Below, in pieces: positions 36,538 through 44,864 of a DNA stretch of 64,000 nt. The notes below the pieces were generated by a model that made no database searches, was not told the DNA's origin, and saw only the letters and a program-made list of their open reading frames with translations. Position numbers and translations under genes: made by a program. The DNA is from Thiobacillus sp. 65-1059. Lineage in GTDB: Bacteria > Pseudomonadota > Gammaproteobacteria > Burkholderiales > Thiobacillaceae. Numbering within the stretch: position 1 is the first letter of the stretch; every line of letters starts with the position of its first letter. Location of the stretch: assembly GCA_001897675.1 (NCBI GenBank), contig MKUE01000122.1:1-64000 (forward strand), given 5' to 3'.

Positions 36538-37346
36538 GGGCGATATTCCGATTCCAGGCTTTCGTCGGCGAGGGCTTGCGAGGTGAAGAGTTTGGCGGGC
36601 AGTTTCTGGTCGTACAGCGCGCTGTCGACCACCAGGCGGGTTTCGTGGCCGCTGGCCAAATCGATCATGCGGCTGTCGGTGATCGTCCAGTAGCCCTGGT
36701 TGCGTTTCTTGCTGCGCAGCAGCCAGCGCTTGCCGGGGGTGCTGGCGTCCTTTTCGAAATAATCCACCCGTTGCGGGATCGCGGTGGCGGGGTCGATCCA
36801 GCTGATGCGCTTCCGGTACACCGAATCGCCGGCCTCCAGCGGCACGCTTTCGAGCACCTCGCACAGGAGGCCGTTTTCGGTCTGCTTGCCGAGCAGGCGG
36901 TGGCGGTCCCTGGACGGCTTGCGTTCCTGCAGATCCTCGAAATACAGGTCGGAGCCGACAAAGCGCCCGCCCTTGCGGTCGCTGGAGATGCGCCGCACCC
37001 GGTCGAGCGCCGGCAGGTACAGCCACTGGTCGCTGCTGCCGTCGGTCTTGTCGATGCTGAGAAGACCGGTTCCCGCGATGTCTTCGGGATCGAGAAAGCG
37101 GATCAGGTTGGCGGTTTCACCGCCCGACTTGTCGAGACGGTAGGTGACGAGTTCGCGGATGCGCGGCGCGCGGCCTTTCTCGGTGAGCACCATGCGGCCG
37201 AGCGTGGTGAGGTCGCGCCCGTTGGGGCGGTCGTGGACTTTCTGCGCGAGGTCCGCGGCCTCGTCCGCCTGCGCGGTGGCCGCGCCGAGCAGCAGCGCCA
37301 GCATCAGGGAACGGATGAAGTTCAGCAGGGGGTTTGGAGGTGCCAT
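36534..37346 (-). CDS. LolA-like outer-membrane lipoprotein-sorting protein
   Basis: A 270-residue exported protein (signal peptide ending near AQA, about residue 27). The mature part matches the LolA_like lipoprotein-sorting group: NLIRFLDPEDIAGTGLLSIDK, DQWLYLPALDRVRRISS, GRFVGSDLYFEDL, and a repeated sheet with QRVDYFEKDAS. Such proteins have a half-barrel that can hold an acyl chain, and their genes often lie next to MMPL-type RND transporters. First gene of the operon with the barrel protein and the RND transporter. Confidence 0.78.
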   Translation of the reverse strand: MAPPNPLLNFIRSLMLALLLGAATAQADEAADLAQKVHDRPNGRDLTTLGRMVLTEKGRAPRIRELVTYRLDKSGGETANLIRFLDPEDIAGTGLLSIDKTDGSSDQWLYLPALDRVRRISSDRKGGRFVGSDLYFEDLQERKPSRDRHRLLGKQTENGLLCEVLESVPLEAGDSVYRKRISWIDPATAIPQRVDYFEKDASTPGKRWLLRSKKRNQGYWTITDSRMIDLASGHETRLVVDSALYDQKLPAKLFTSQALADESLESEYRP

Positions 37347-37523
37347 TGGGTTTTACGCGCGCGTGGTACCTTAATGAGCGACGGGTTGCCAGCCCCGAAC
37401 TTTACCGCAAAACCGGGCCGGCACCGACCGCGTTGGCACAGGCGCCGGGCTCCGGCGCTGTGCTGGATTTCAGGGGGGGCCTATGATAAAAAGACAACAA
37501 AGTCCCCTATTAAGGATGCCAAG

Positions 37524-38894
37524 ATGACGTCGACGACACTGGAACTGCTACAGAAATACAGCGTGCCTGGCCCGCGCTACACGTCGTATCCGACCGCGCC
37601 CTATTTCCGCACCGATTTTGGCGAGGCGGACTGGGACGCGGCGCTGACGGCATCGGCGGTGGATCGCGGCCTGTCGCTGTATGCCCATATCCCGTTCTGC
37701 GATTCGCTCTGCTACTACTGCGGCTGCAATATGGTGGCGACGCGCGACTACAGCAAAACCCAGCCCTATCTGGCCTATCTCGATCAGGAAATGGCGCGCA
37801 CTGCGCAACGGGTCGACCCGACGCGGGTGGCGCGCCAGTTGCACTGGGGCGGCGGCACGCCCACCTATCTCAATCCTGGCGACATCCGCCGCCTGATGGC
37901 GATGATGCGCCAGCATTTCACCCTCGCCCCGGATGCTGAAATCAGCTGCGAGGTCGATCCGCGCGAACTGACCCGCGCGCACCTCGAGGCGCTGCGCGAA
38001 TCCGGCTTCAACCGCCTGTCGTTCGGCGTGCAGGACATGGACCCGGCGGTGCAGCAGGCGGTCAACCGCATCCAGTCCGCGGCCCTGATCCAGCAAGTGC
38101 TCGACTGGTCGCGCGAACTGGGCTTCTCCAGCATCAACCTGGATCTGATCGTAGGGCTGCCGAAGCAGACCGTGGCGAGTTTTTCCCGCACCCTGGAACA
38201 GGTGGTGGCGTGGGCGCCCGACCGCCTTGCGGTGTTTTCCTATGCCCACGTGCCATGGCTGAAAAAGCACCAGAACCTGATTCAGCAGGCCGATCTGCCG
38301 GATTCCGCGATGCGCCTGGGCCTGCATCAGGCGGTGAACGAGGCGCTGGGGGCGGCGGGCTACGTCAACATCGGCTTCGATCACTTTGCCCGCCCCGAGG
38401 ACGAACTGGTGCGTGCGCAGCGGAACAAGACGCTATGGCGCAATTTCCAGGGCTACACCACGCACAAGGACTGCGACATCCTCGCCTTCGGCGTGTCCGG
38501 CATCAGCCAGACGGCGGACGTGTACATGCAGAACGAAAAGAACCTCAAGCGCTACGAGGAACGCATCGCGGCGACCGGGTTTGCGGTCGAACGCGGCCTG
38601 AAGCTCAGCCGCGACGACCAGATCCGGCGCGATGCCATCACCCGCGTGATGTGCGATCTGGAACTCGACTTCGCCGCCTTCGGCAGCGAATGGGGCATCG
38701 GGTTCAGCGACTATTTCGCCGACGCGCTGGCCGAACTGCGCCCGCTGGCCGACGACGGGCTGGTGACGATCGCCGCCGACAGGATCAGCGTCACTCCCAG
38801 CGGCCGCCTGTTCCTGCGCAACATCGGCATGTGCTTCGACCGCTACCTGAAGGAAGCCACCGGCGAAAAGCCGCGCTATTCGCGGACGGCCTGA
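37524..38894 (+). CDS. hemN: Oxygen-independent coproporphyrinogen III oxidase
   Basis: A 456-residue radical-SAM enzyme started at MTSTTLELLQKYSVPGPRYTSYPTAP; the frame is open far upstream but that part has no homology pattern. The 4Fe-4S motif is C59-x3-C63-x2-C66 with CG following (PFCDSLCYYCGCN). HWGGGTPTYL and SFGVQDMDPAVQQAVNR are family signatures. It decarboxylates coproporphyrinogen III without oxygen for haem synthesis. Its place beside the cbb3 oxidase cluster fits low-oxygen growth. I saw no canonical FNR box upstream. Confidence 0.94.
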   Translation: MTSTTLELLQKYSVPGPRYTSYPTAPYFRTDFGEADWDAALTASAVDRGLSLYAHIPFCDSLCYYCGCNMVATRDYSKTQPYLAYLDQEMARTAQRVDPTRVARQLHWGGGTPTYLNPGDIRRLMAMMRQHFTLAPDAEISCEVDPRELTRAHLEALRESGFNRLSFGVQDMDPAVQQAVNRIQSAALIQQVLDWSRELGFSSINLDLIVGLPKQTVASFSRTLEQVVAWAPDRLAVFSYAHVPWLKKHQNLIQQADLPDSAMRLGLHQAVNEALGAAGYVNIGFDHFARPEDELVRAQRNKTLWRNFQGYTTHKDCDILAFGVSGISQTADVYMQNEKNLKRYEERIAATGFAVERGLKLSRDDQIRRDAITRVMCDLELDFAAFGSEWGIGFSDYFADALAELRPLADDGLVTIAADRISVTPSGRLFLRNIGMCFDRYLKEATGEKPRYSRTA

Positions 38895-38900
38895 GCCGTC
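38885..38900. terminator. Small hairpin between convergent genes
   Basis: GACGGC (38885-38890) pairs with GCCGTC (38895-38900) across the hemN stop. No T-run is present, so a terminator role is weakly supported. Confidence 0.3.
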
Positions 38901-39198
38901 AGCAGCAGCCGCTGCCGTCGTCGCGCTTGGGGCAGCCCTCGGGCCGGCTGCGCGGCGGCAGCGGGCAGCGGTTGATCTCGTCGGCGCTGCGCTGGAAGTA
39001 GCAGGTCATGGCGCTGGAAGCGATACCGAGCAGCCAGAAGACAAAGAACCCGACGGTGTAGGCGGCGATGCGCTGATCGAACAGCGCCTCGCCGCGATAG
39101 CTGATTTCCAGCGGGTCGAACAGGGCGGAGAAGACGATGCCGGCCACTCCGGCAACGAGAAAGGACGGCCACAGTATGTGGATCAGGCGCTTCGGCAT
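38899..39198 (-). CDS. Two-TM membrane protein near the cbb3 cluster
   Basis: A 99-residue protein with two membrane segments (about 8-26 and 46-66) and a Cys-rich C-terminal tail (CPLPPRSRPEGCPKRDDGSGCC). A GAGGAG site lies 7 nt before the ATG. It follows fixH and the DUF3149 gene on the same strand, so a link with oxidase assembly is possible, but I recognise no family. Confidence 0.6.
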   Translation of the reverse strand: MPKRLIHILWPSFLVAGVAGIVFSALFDPLEISYRGEALFDQRIAAYTVGFFVFWLLGIASSAMTCYFQRSADEINRCPLPPRSRPEGCPKRDDGSGCC

Positions 39199-39223
39199 GG
39201 CGTGCTCCTCGTGGCGGCGGCGG

Positions 39224-39358
39224 TCATTCTTCCGGGCTGTTCATCTTGCGCTTGTACCAGCTCAGCAGGGTGATCGCCATGCCGATGATGAAGAGGATGG
39301 TGAACAGGCTCAGCAGGCCGATCGGGCTGGTGAACAACAAATCGAGTACGACGTCCAT
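39224..39358 (-). CDS. Small DUF3149-like membrane protein
   Basis: A 44-residue protein with sequence order MDVVLDLLFTSPIGLLSLFT, a hydrophobic stretch to about residue 33 and a basic tail (WYKRKMNSPEE). The TSPIGLLSL stretch followed by one membrane helix matches my memory of DUF3149. GGGAG lies 7-8 nt before the ATG. It starts 1 nt after the fixH stop, so it is very probably co-transcribed with fixH. Confidence 0.62.
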   Translation of the reverse strand: MDVVLDLLFTSPIGLLSLFTILFIIGMAITLLSWYKRKMNSPEE

Positions 39359-39359
39359 T

Positions 39360-39890
39360 TCAGTCTCCCTCTGGTTGATGAACGATGGGTCCGGAAGCCG
39401 CCAGCGTGACGGCCCGGTCTAGCGGGATATGCAGCACGCCGCCCAGGCGCCAGGCGGCGTCCCGGTCGGCCAGCTGGACCTGCCATTTGCCGGCGTGCAG
39501 CAGGGGCAGCGCCGCGCGATAGTGTCCGCCGCCGGTGTGATCGAGGGTGAGGATTTGATCCATGCCCTGGCGGGTGGGGTGCGCCAGGGTGAGCGTCAAT
39601 TGCTCCGGATACGCCTGCATGCGTCCGCCCAATGCCAGCGCCAGGACGCCGTTTTCGCTCTTCACGGTGGCGGTCAGCGCCAGCGCGCGGGCGGCGTCGT
39701 CGCGCGCCAGCGTCTGGTTGATGGCCAGCCCGGCCTTGTAGTAGTCGCCGACCACCAGGCCGTCGGCGCTGGTGGCCGCGATCCACACGGTGACGAGTCC
39801 GGCGGCGACCGCGCTGGCGGGCAGGCTGATGAGGAACCAGGGCCAGGGTTCGCGATACCAGGGTTTGGACTGCAGGGCAGGGTTCGTCAT
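39360..39890 (-). CDS. fixH: FixH-family protein
   Basis: A 176-residue protein with one N-terminal membrane segment (about 18-38; PWYREPWPWFLISLPASAVAAGLVTVWIA) and an extracytoplasmic beta-rich domain. GLVVGDYYKAGLAINQTLARD is a typical FixH segment. FixH helps cbb3 oxidase maturation, probably in copper delivery together with FixG/CcoG. The GTG at 39899 that overlaps the ccoG stop (GTGA) is an alternative start, three codons longer. Confidence 0.83.
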   Translation of the reverse strand: MTNPALQSKPWYREPWPWFLISLPASAVAAGLVTVWIAATSADGLVVGDYYKAGLAINQTLARDDAARALALTATVKSENGVLALALGGRMQAYPEQLTLTLAHPTRQGMDQILTLDHTGGGHYRAALPLLHAGKWQVQLADRDAAWRLGGVLHIPLDRAVTLAASGPIVHQPEGD

Positions 39891-39895
39891 GGCGT

Positions 39896-41320
39896 TCACC
39901 GGTTGAAGAATTTGGTTGCGACGGCCTGCCTGATGCGCGGGTCGTCGATGGCCTGCACCGTGAAGCTCACCTCGATCGAGCGGCCTTTCAGTTCGGCGGG
40001 ATCGGCAATCAGGCTGACCGGGATGTCCACCGTCTGCAGGGGCGCGGCGGCGATTTCGCGCGCGGCGGCCGTCACCTGCAGGCCGGCGATGCCCTGCGCG
40101 CTGATCGTGTAGCGATGCGGCCGGCCGTCCTTGTTGATGAGTTGCAGGCGGTAGACGTTCTCGATCATGCCCTCGTCGGTTTCCTTCGACAGCGCCACGC
40201 GGTCGCGCACCACATCGACGCGCAGCGGCACCCGGGTGGCGAGACTCCAGACGAAGGCGCCGGAGATCAGCGCCAGCAGCACGCTGTAGATGACGGTGCG
40301 CGGGCGCAGCACGTGTTTGAGGATGCTGCTATCCGGGTAGTTGCCTTTCACCACGTTCTCGGTGGTGTAGCGGATCAGGCCGCGCGGGTAGCCCATCTTG
40401 TCCATGATCTGGTCGCAGCCGTCGATGCAGGCGGCGCAGCCGATGCATTCGTACTGCAGGCCGTTGCGGATGTCGATGCCGGTGGGACAGACCTGCACGC
40501 AGACTTCGCAGTCGACGCAGGTGCCCAGCCCGGCCGCCTTGTAGTCGGTCTTTTTGCTGCGCGGCCCGCGCGGTTCGCCGATCGAGCTGTCGTAGGTCAC
40601 GGTCAGCGTGTCGGAGTCGAACATCACGCTCTGGAAGCGCGCGTAGGGGCACATGTACTTGCACACCTGCTCGCGCATGAAGCCGGCGTTGCCCCAGGTG
40701 GCGAAGCCGTAGAAGAGGATCCAGAAGCTTTCCCACGGGCCGAGGCTGGCGCTCGCCACTTCGGCGGCCAGCGTCTGGATCGGGGTGAAATAGCCGACGA
40801 AGGTGAAGCCGGTCCACAGCGCGATCAGCATCCAGACCAGGTGCTTGAGGCCGCGCCGGCGCAGCTTGTTGGCGTTCCACGGCGACTGGTCGAGCTTCCT
40901 GCGCGCGAGGTGGTCGCCTTCCAGCCAGTTTTCCACCCACATGAAGATTTCCGTGTACACCGTCTGCGGACAGGCGTAGCCGCACCACAGCCGCCCGGCG
41001 ACGGCGGTGAACAGGAACAGCGCCAGCGCCGAGAGGATCAAAAGGCCGGTGAGATAAACGAAATCCTGCGGCCAGAACACCAGGCCGAAGATGTAGAACT
41101 TGCGCGCGGCGAGGTCGAACAGCACCGCCTGGCGGCTGTCCCATTGCAGCCAGGGCAGGCCGTAATACAGCGCCTGGGTCAGCAGCACCAGCGCGATGCG
41201 CCAGCTGGCGAACACGCCATGCACCGAGCGCGGCTGGATTTTTTGCCGGATCGCGTAGAGCTGCTGCTCGATCGGCGCGTCGGCGGGGGCGGGCTGCTTG
41301 TCGTCTGTCACTGCTTTCAT
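39896..41320 (-). CDS. ccoG: Cytochrome oxidase accessory protein CcoG
   Basis: The 474-residue product from MKAVTDDKQ has four or more membrane segments, a Cys motif in WCGYACPQTVYTEIF, and two ferredoxin-type 4Fe-4S motifs: CVDCEVCVQVCPTGIDIRNG and CIGCAACIDGCDQIMDKMG. The C-terminal half is an Ig-like periplasmic domain. CcoG/FixG reduces Cu(II) to Cu(I) for cbb3 oxidase assembly. A longer start at 41383 would fall inside a hairpin and is unlikely. Two strong inverted repeats lie between ccoP and this gene. Confidence 0.92.
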   Translation of the reverse strand: MKAVTDDKQPAPADAPIEQQLYAIRQKIQPRSVHGVFASWRIALVLLTQALYYGLPWLQWDSRQAVLFDLAARKFYIFGLVFWPQDFVYLTGLLILSALALFLFTAVAGRLWCGYACPQTVYTEIFMWVENWLEGDHLARRKLDQSPWNANKLRRRGLKHLVWMLIALWTGFTFVGYFTPIQTLAAEVASASLGPWESFWILFYGFATWGNAGFMREQVCKYMCPYARFQSVMFDSDTLTVTYDSSIGEPRGPRSKKTDYKAAGLGTCVDCEVCVQVCPTGIDIRNGLQYECIGCAACIDGCDQIMDKMGYPRGLIRYTTENVVKGNYPDSSILKHVLRPRTVIYSVLLALISGAFVWSLATRVPLRVDVVRDRVALSKETDEGMIENVYRLQLINKDGRPHRYTISAQGIAGLQVTAAAREIAAAPLQTVDIPVSLIADPAELKGRSIEVSFTVQAIDDPRIRQAVATKFFNR

Positions 41321-41331
41321 CCGTTGAGGCT

Positions 41332-41392
41332 GAGCCGCTTGAGCGTACTGGGGCAATGCGCTCAAGCGGCTCGCCGGAAGCATTCCGGCGAG
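41332..41392 (-). promoter_or_regulatory. Two overlapping perfect inverted repeats between ccoP and ccoG
   Basis: Repeat 1: CTCGCCGGAA (41370-41379) and TTCCGGCGAG (41383-41392), 3-nt loop. Repeat 2: GAGCCGCTTGAGCG (41332-41345) and CGCTCAAGCGGCTC (41359-41372), 13-nt loop. They share 41370-41372, so both cannot be fully paired at once. Repeat 2 ends 11 nt before the ccoG ATG and could hide the ribosome-binding region. No T-run follows, so simple termination is uncertain. Confidence 0.55.
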
Positions 41393-41402
41393 CGCCCGTT
41401 GC

Positions 41403-42323
41403 TTACTGCTTCTGCGACAGGCCGTACACGTAGGCCGCCAGCAGGTGCAGCTTGGCTTCCTTGTTCGAGGTGGTGCCGAGGGTTTGCGTCATGGCCGGCA
41501 TCACGCCGTTGCGGCCTTTGGTAATGGTCTCGATGATCGTGGCCTCGCTGCCGCCGTACAGCCACACCTTGTCGGTGAGGTTGGGCGCGCCCAGGGCCTG
41601 CATGCCGGTGCCGTCGGGCATGTGGCAGGCGGCGCAGTTTTCGGCGAATTTCACCTTGCCTGCGGCTGCCAGCGCGGCGTCGTGCTTGCGGCCCGACAGC
41701 GACAGCACATGGTTGGCCACTTCCTTCGTCCCTTGCGGGCCGAGCACTTCGCCCAGCGCGGGCATGATCCCGTTGCGGCCGCCGGTGAGGGTGGCCACGA
41801 TGGTGTCGGGGTCGCCGCCATACAGCCAGTCATGGTCGGTCAGGTTGGGGAAGCCCCTGGCGCCGGTCGCATCGGAACCGTGGCACTGCGAGCAGTAGGT
41901 CAGGAACAGGTTCCTGCCGATGGCGCGCGCCTCCGGATCGGCGGCCACGCTGGCGATGTCCTGCTTCATGAACCTGGCGTACACCGGCTGGAATTTGGCT
42001 TCGGCGGCCTTCACCTCGGCCTCGTACGCGCCGCTGGAGGTCCAGCCCAGCACGCCGGCGAAGTTGCCCAGCCCAGGCCACAACAGCAGATAGGCCGCCG
42101 CGAACACCAGGGTGCCGTAGAACAGCCCCAGCCACCAGCGCGGCAGCGGGTTGTTCAGATCCTGCAGGTCGCCGTCCCAGGTGTGCTCCATCAACTCGGG
42201 CTTTTCGCCGGGCGCCAGCTTGCGGGTGGTCTGCGAGCGGAGAAACGCCCAGGTGCCGACGATGCTCGCCACGGTGATGACGCTGATGTAAATCGGCCAG
42301 AAGCCGTGTGTGAAATCGCTCAT
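41403..42323 (-). CDS. ccoP: cbb3 oxidase dihaem cytochrome c subunit CcoP
   Basis: Started at MSDFTHGFWPIYISVITVASIVGTW, whose ATG overlaps the ccoQ stop (ATGA); 306 residues. Two membrane segments (about 9-27 and 62-82) are followed by two cytochrome c domains with haem motifs CSQCH and CAACH and axial Met in NGIMPAL and NGVMPAM. CcoP passes electrons to CcoO and CcoN. The longer frame upstream is a ccoQ shadow. Confidence 0.94.
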   Translation of the reverse strand: MSDFTHGFWPIYISVITVASIVGTWAFLRSQTTRKLAPGEKPELMEHTWDGDLQDLNNPLPRWWLGLFYGTLVFAAAYLLLWPGLGNFAGVLGWTSSGAYEAEVKAAEAKFQPVYARFMKQDIASVAADPEARAIGRNLFLTYCSQCHGSDATGARGFPNLTDHDWLYGGDPDTIVATLTGGRNGIMPALGEVLGPQGTKEVANHVLSLSGRKHDAALAAAGKVKFAENCAACHMPDGTGMQALGAPNLTDKVWLYGGSEATIIETITKGRNGVMPAMTQTLGTTSNKEAKLHLLAAYVYGLSQKQ

Positions 42324-42487
42324 TGCTTGTCTCCTTGCTTGGTGGGAGCGTCGTCTTCGCCGAAAGGCAGCTTGCCGGCGTCTTCGAAACGCTGCTTGTT
42401 GCCTTTGCTGTATGCCCACCAGACGATGCCGATGAACACCAGGATGAAGACGACTGTGACGATGCCGCTGATCGTTCCACTGTCCAT
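42320..42487 (-). CDS. ccoQ: cbb3 oxidase small subunit CcoQ
   Basis: A 55-residue membrane protein: MDSGTISGIVTVVFILVFIG, a single transmembrane helix, then a polar tail with FEDAGKLPFGEDD, which is typical of CcoQ. It lies between ccoO and ccoP and overlaps the ccoP start by 4 nt. It is too short for most open-frame cut-offs. Confidence 0.88.
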   Translation of the reverse strand: MDSGTISGIVTVVFILVFIGIVWWAYSKGNKQRFEDAGKLPFGEDDAPTKQGDKQ

Positions 42488-42494
42488 GGCTGCC

Positions 42495-43100
42495 TCAGAT
42501 CCTGGGGGCGTGGGTGCCCAGCACCTGCAGGTAGGCGATCAGCGCCTCGAGCTCGGTCTTGCCTTCCAGCGCGGCCGGCGCGGCGGCGATTTCCTGCTCG
42601 GTATAGCCGTGGCCGACGATGTTCAGCGTGCGCATCTTGGCCTGGATGGCGGCGTCCTTCAGCGGACGGTCGAGCCAGGGATAGGCGGGCATGTTGGATT
42701 CCGGCACCACGTCGCGCGGATTCATCAGGTGAGCTGTATGCCAGGCGTCGGAATAGCGCCCGCCGACGCGATGCAGGTCGGGGCCGGTGCGCTTGGAGCC
42801 CCACAGGAAGGGACGGTCGTAGACGAATTCGCCCGCCACCGAATAGTGGCCGTAGCGTTCGGTTTCGGCGCGGAACGGACGGATCATCTGCGAATGGCAG
42901 CCGACGCAGCCTTCGCGGATGTAGATGTCGCGCCCCGACAGCTGCAGCGCGGTGTAGGGCTTCAGGCCCGCCACCGGGGTGGTGGTGGAGGTCTGGAAGA
43001 ACAGCGGCACGATCTGCACCAGGCCGCCGACGCTGACGATGAGGATGGTCAGCACGATCAGCAGGCCGAGGTTCTTTTCGATAGTTTCATGCGAAATCAT
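42495..43100 (-). CDS. ccoO: cbb3 oxidase monohaem cytochrome c subunit CcoO
   Basis: A 201-residue protein with one N-terminal membrane segment (about 12-32) and one haem c site in [24 protein letters not shown]; axial Met is probably in [10 protein letters not shown]. It sits between CcoP and the catalytic subunit in electron flow. The gene starts 11 nt after the ccoN stop. Confidence 0.95.
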   Translation of the reverse strand: MISHETIEKNLGLLIVLTILIVSVGGLVQIVPLFFQTSTTTPVAGLKPYTALQLSGRDIYIREGCVGCHSQMIRPFRAETERYGHYSVAGEFVYDRPFLWGSKRTGPDLHRVGGRYSDAWHTAHLMNPRDVVPESNMPAYPWLDRPLKDAAIQAKMRTLNIVGHGYTEQEIAAAPAALEGKTELEALIAYLQVLGTHAPRI

Positions 43101-43111
43101 GTTCGGTCTCC

Positions 43112-44533
43112 TTAGGCGTGGACGGCTTGCGGAATGGCGGCATCATTGACGACCCGTCCGATGCGCACGGTCTTCCAGACGTTCCAGGCCATCATCAGCA
43201 TGCCGCTGAAGAACAGCACGCCGCCCAGCAGACGAATGCCGTAGAACGGATACATGGTGTTGAGCACCTGGGCGAAGCTGTAGGTCAGCGTGCCGTCGGC
43301 GTTGGCCGCGCGCCACATCAGACCCTGCGCCACCCCGGCGATCCACATCGAGGCGATATACAGCACCACGCCGATGGTGGAGAGCCAGAAATGCCATTCG
43401 ATCATCTTGGTGCTGTACATCGATTCGCGGCCGTACAGGCGCGGAATCAGGTAGTACATCGAGCCGATCGTGATCATCGCCACCCAGCCGAGCGCGCCGG
43501 AATGCACGTGGCCGACAGTCCATTCGGTGTAATGCGACAGCGCGTTCACCGTCTTGATCGCCATCATCGGGCCTTCGAAGGTCGACATGCCGTAGAACGA
43601 CAGCGCGGTGACGAGGAACTTCAGGATCGGGTCGGTGCGCAGTTTGTGCCAGGCGCCCGACAGCGTCATGATGCCGTTCATCATGCCGCCCCAGGAGGGC
43701 GCCAGCAGCATCAGCGAGAACACCATGCCGAGCGACTGCGCCCAGTCCGGCAGCGCGGTGTATTGCAGGTGGTGCGGACCGGCCCACATGTAGATGAAGT
43801 TGAGTGACCAGAAGTGCACGACCGACAGGCGGTAGGAATAGATCGGCCGGCCGGCCTGCTTGGGGATGAAGTAATACATCATGCCGAGGAAGGCGGTGGT
43901 GAGGAAGAAGCCCACCGCGTTGTGGCCGTACCACCACTGCACCATCGCGTCCTGCACCCCGGCATACAGCGAGTAGGACTTGGTCAGGGTCACCGGCAGT
44001 TCCAGGTTGTTGACGATATGCAGGATCGCGATGGTCAGGATGTAGGCGCCGAAGAACCAGTTCGAGACGTAGATGTGCTTGGTCTTGCGCTTGGCGATGG
44101 TGCCGAAGAACACCAGCGCATAAGCCACCCACACCAGCGTGATCAGGATGTCGATCGGCCATTCCAGCTCGGCGTATTCCTTGGTGCTGGTGTAGCCCAG
44201 CGGCAGGGTGACGGCGGCGAGCACGATCACCGCCATCCAGCCCCAGAAGGTGAAGGCCGCCAGCTTTTCTGCCCACAGCCTTACCTGGCAGGTGCGCTGC
44301 ACGATGTAGTAAGACACCGCGAACAGCCCCGAGCCGCCGAAGGCGAAGATGACGGCATTGGTGTGCAGCGGACGCAGGCGGCCATACGACAGCCATTCGA
44401 TCCCATAGGTTAATTCCGGCCAGATCAGTTGCGTCGCCAGGGTCACCCCGACCAGCATCCCGACAATCCCCCACACCACCGTCATGATGGCGAACTGGCG
44501 GACGACCTTATAGTTGTAGGTTGTCGCTTCCAT
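43112..44533 (-). CDS. ccoN: cbb3 oxidase catalytic subunit CcoN
   Basis: A 473-residue haem-copper oxidase subunit with about 12 membrane segments. Haem and CuB ligands are visible: [13 protein letters not shown] (haem b His), [13 protein letters not shown] (CuB His with the Tyr on a later helix), [14 protein letters not shown] and [12 protein letters not shown]. It reduces oxygen at high affinity. First gene of ccoNOQP. A strong promoter with two palindromes lies upstream. Confidence 0.95.
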   Translation of the reverse strand: MEATTYNYKVVRQFAIMTVVWGIVGMLVGVTLATQLIWPELTYGIEWLSYGRLRPLHTNAVIFAFGGSGLFAVSYYIVQRTCQVRLWAEKLAAFTFWGWMAVIVLAAVTLPLGYTSTKEYAELEWPIDILITLVWVAYALVFFGTIAKRKTKHIYVSNWFFGAYILTIAILHIVNNLELPVTLTKSYSLYAGVQDAMVQWWYGHNAVGFFLTTAFLGMMYYFIPKQAGRPIYSYRLSVVHFWSLNFIYMWAGPHHLQYTALPDWAQSLGMVFSLMLLAPSWGGMMNGIMTLSGAWHKLRTDPILKFLVTALSFYGMSTFEGPMMAIKTVNALSHYTEWTVGHVHSGALGWVAMITIGSMYYLIPRLYGRESMYSTKMIEWHFWLSTIGVVLYIASMWIAGVAQGLMWRAANADGTLTYSFAQVLNTMYPFYGIRLLGGVLFFSGMLMMAWNVWKTVRIGRVVNDAAIPQAVHA

Positions 44534-44567
44534 ACACGTCTCCCGTGATTGATAACTGGATTAGCAC

Positions 44568-44630
44568 ATGCAGATACGATGATATCTGCATATGTGGATA
44601 AATATATCCATTTAAGATTGAATGTGTCAA
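44568..44630 (-). promoter_or_regulatory. Promoter and two palindromes upstream of ccoN
   Basis: On the minus strand TTGACA (44630-44625) and TATATT (44606-44601) are 18 nt apart, near consensus. The palindrome TGGATA-AATA-TATCCA (44595-44610) covers the -10 box, and ATGCAGATA-(6 nt)-TATCTGCAT (44568-44591) lies just downstream of the expected transcription start. This arrangement suggests repressor sites. No canonical FNR/Anr box (TTGAT-N4-ATCAA) was found here, although cco operons often have one. Confidence 0.6.
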
Positions 44631-44791
44631 GAAAGCGCGTTCAGGCGTGTGCGAACGATGAGGCCAAGTGTTGTTTGCTTGGGAAAATGCCATCCCTGCT
44701 CGATGTCGGATTTGGATTTGGTATAGCCCAGTTCGAGCGCGATTGATATGCATCATGTTGCCGGGCCGATGGCGCAGCGCACCGGCCGCGT

Positions 44792-44820
44792 CGGCTCATC
44801 CCCGCGCGAGCGGGGAATAC
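44792..44820. repeat. Solitary type I-E-like CRISPR repeat
   Basis: A 29-bp unit that begins CGGCTCAT, contains the palindrome CCCCGCGCGAGCGGGG and ends AATAC. Read on the other strand it matches the E. coli type I-E repeat at about 23 of 29 positions by eye. Only one copy is present, and no I-E cas gene is in the window. It lies 20 nt outside the truncated terminal repeat of the I-C array. Confidence 0.65.
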
Positions 44821-44840
44821 AGCGGCACTATGTGCGACTC

Positions 44841-44864
44841 CCCGGCCTCACGGTCGGGCGATGC
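44841..44864 (-). repeat. Truncated leader-distal CRISPR repeat
   Basis: The last 24 nt of the plus-strand repeat (CCCGGCC...GCGATGC) are intact. The first 13 positions, which would carry the ATTGAAAC end, match at only about 2. A 36-nt spacer separates it from the first full repeat at 44901. Decay at the end far from the leader is usual for CRISPR arrays. Confidence 0.85.

Noticed and set aside
36384-37523. Long N-terminal extension of the hemN frame
   Set aside because: It covers the LolA-like and barrel genes of the other strand and has no HemN similarity. The ATG at 37524 fits the family N-terminus.
44534-44640. Canonical FNR/Anr box upstream of ccoN
   Set aside because: TTGA-N5-TCAA and TTGATAACTGGAT are present but have wrong spacing or a missing second half.
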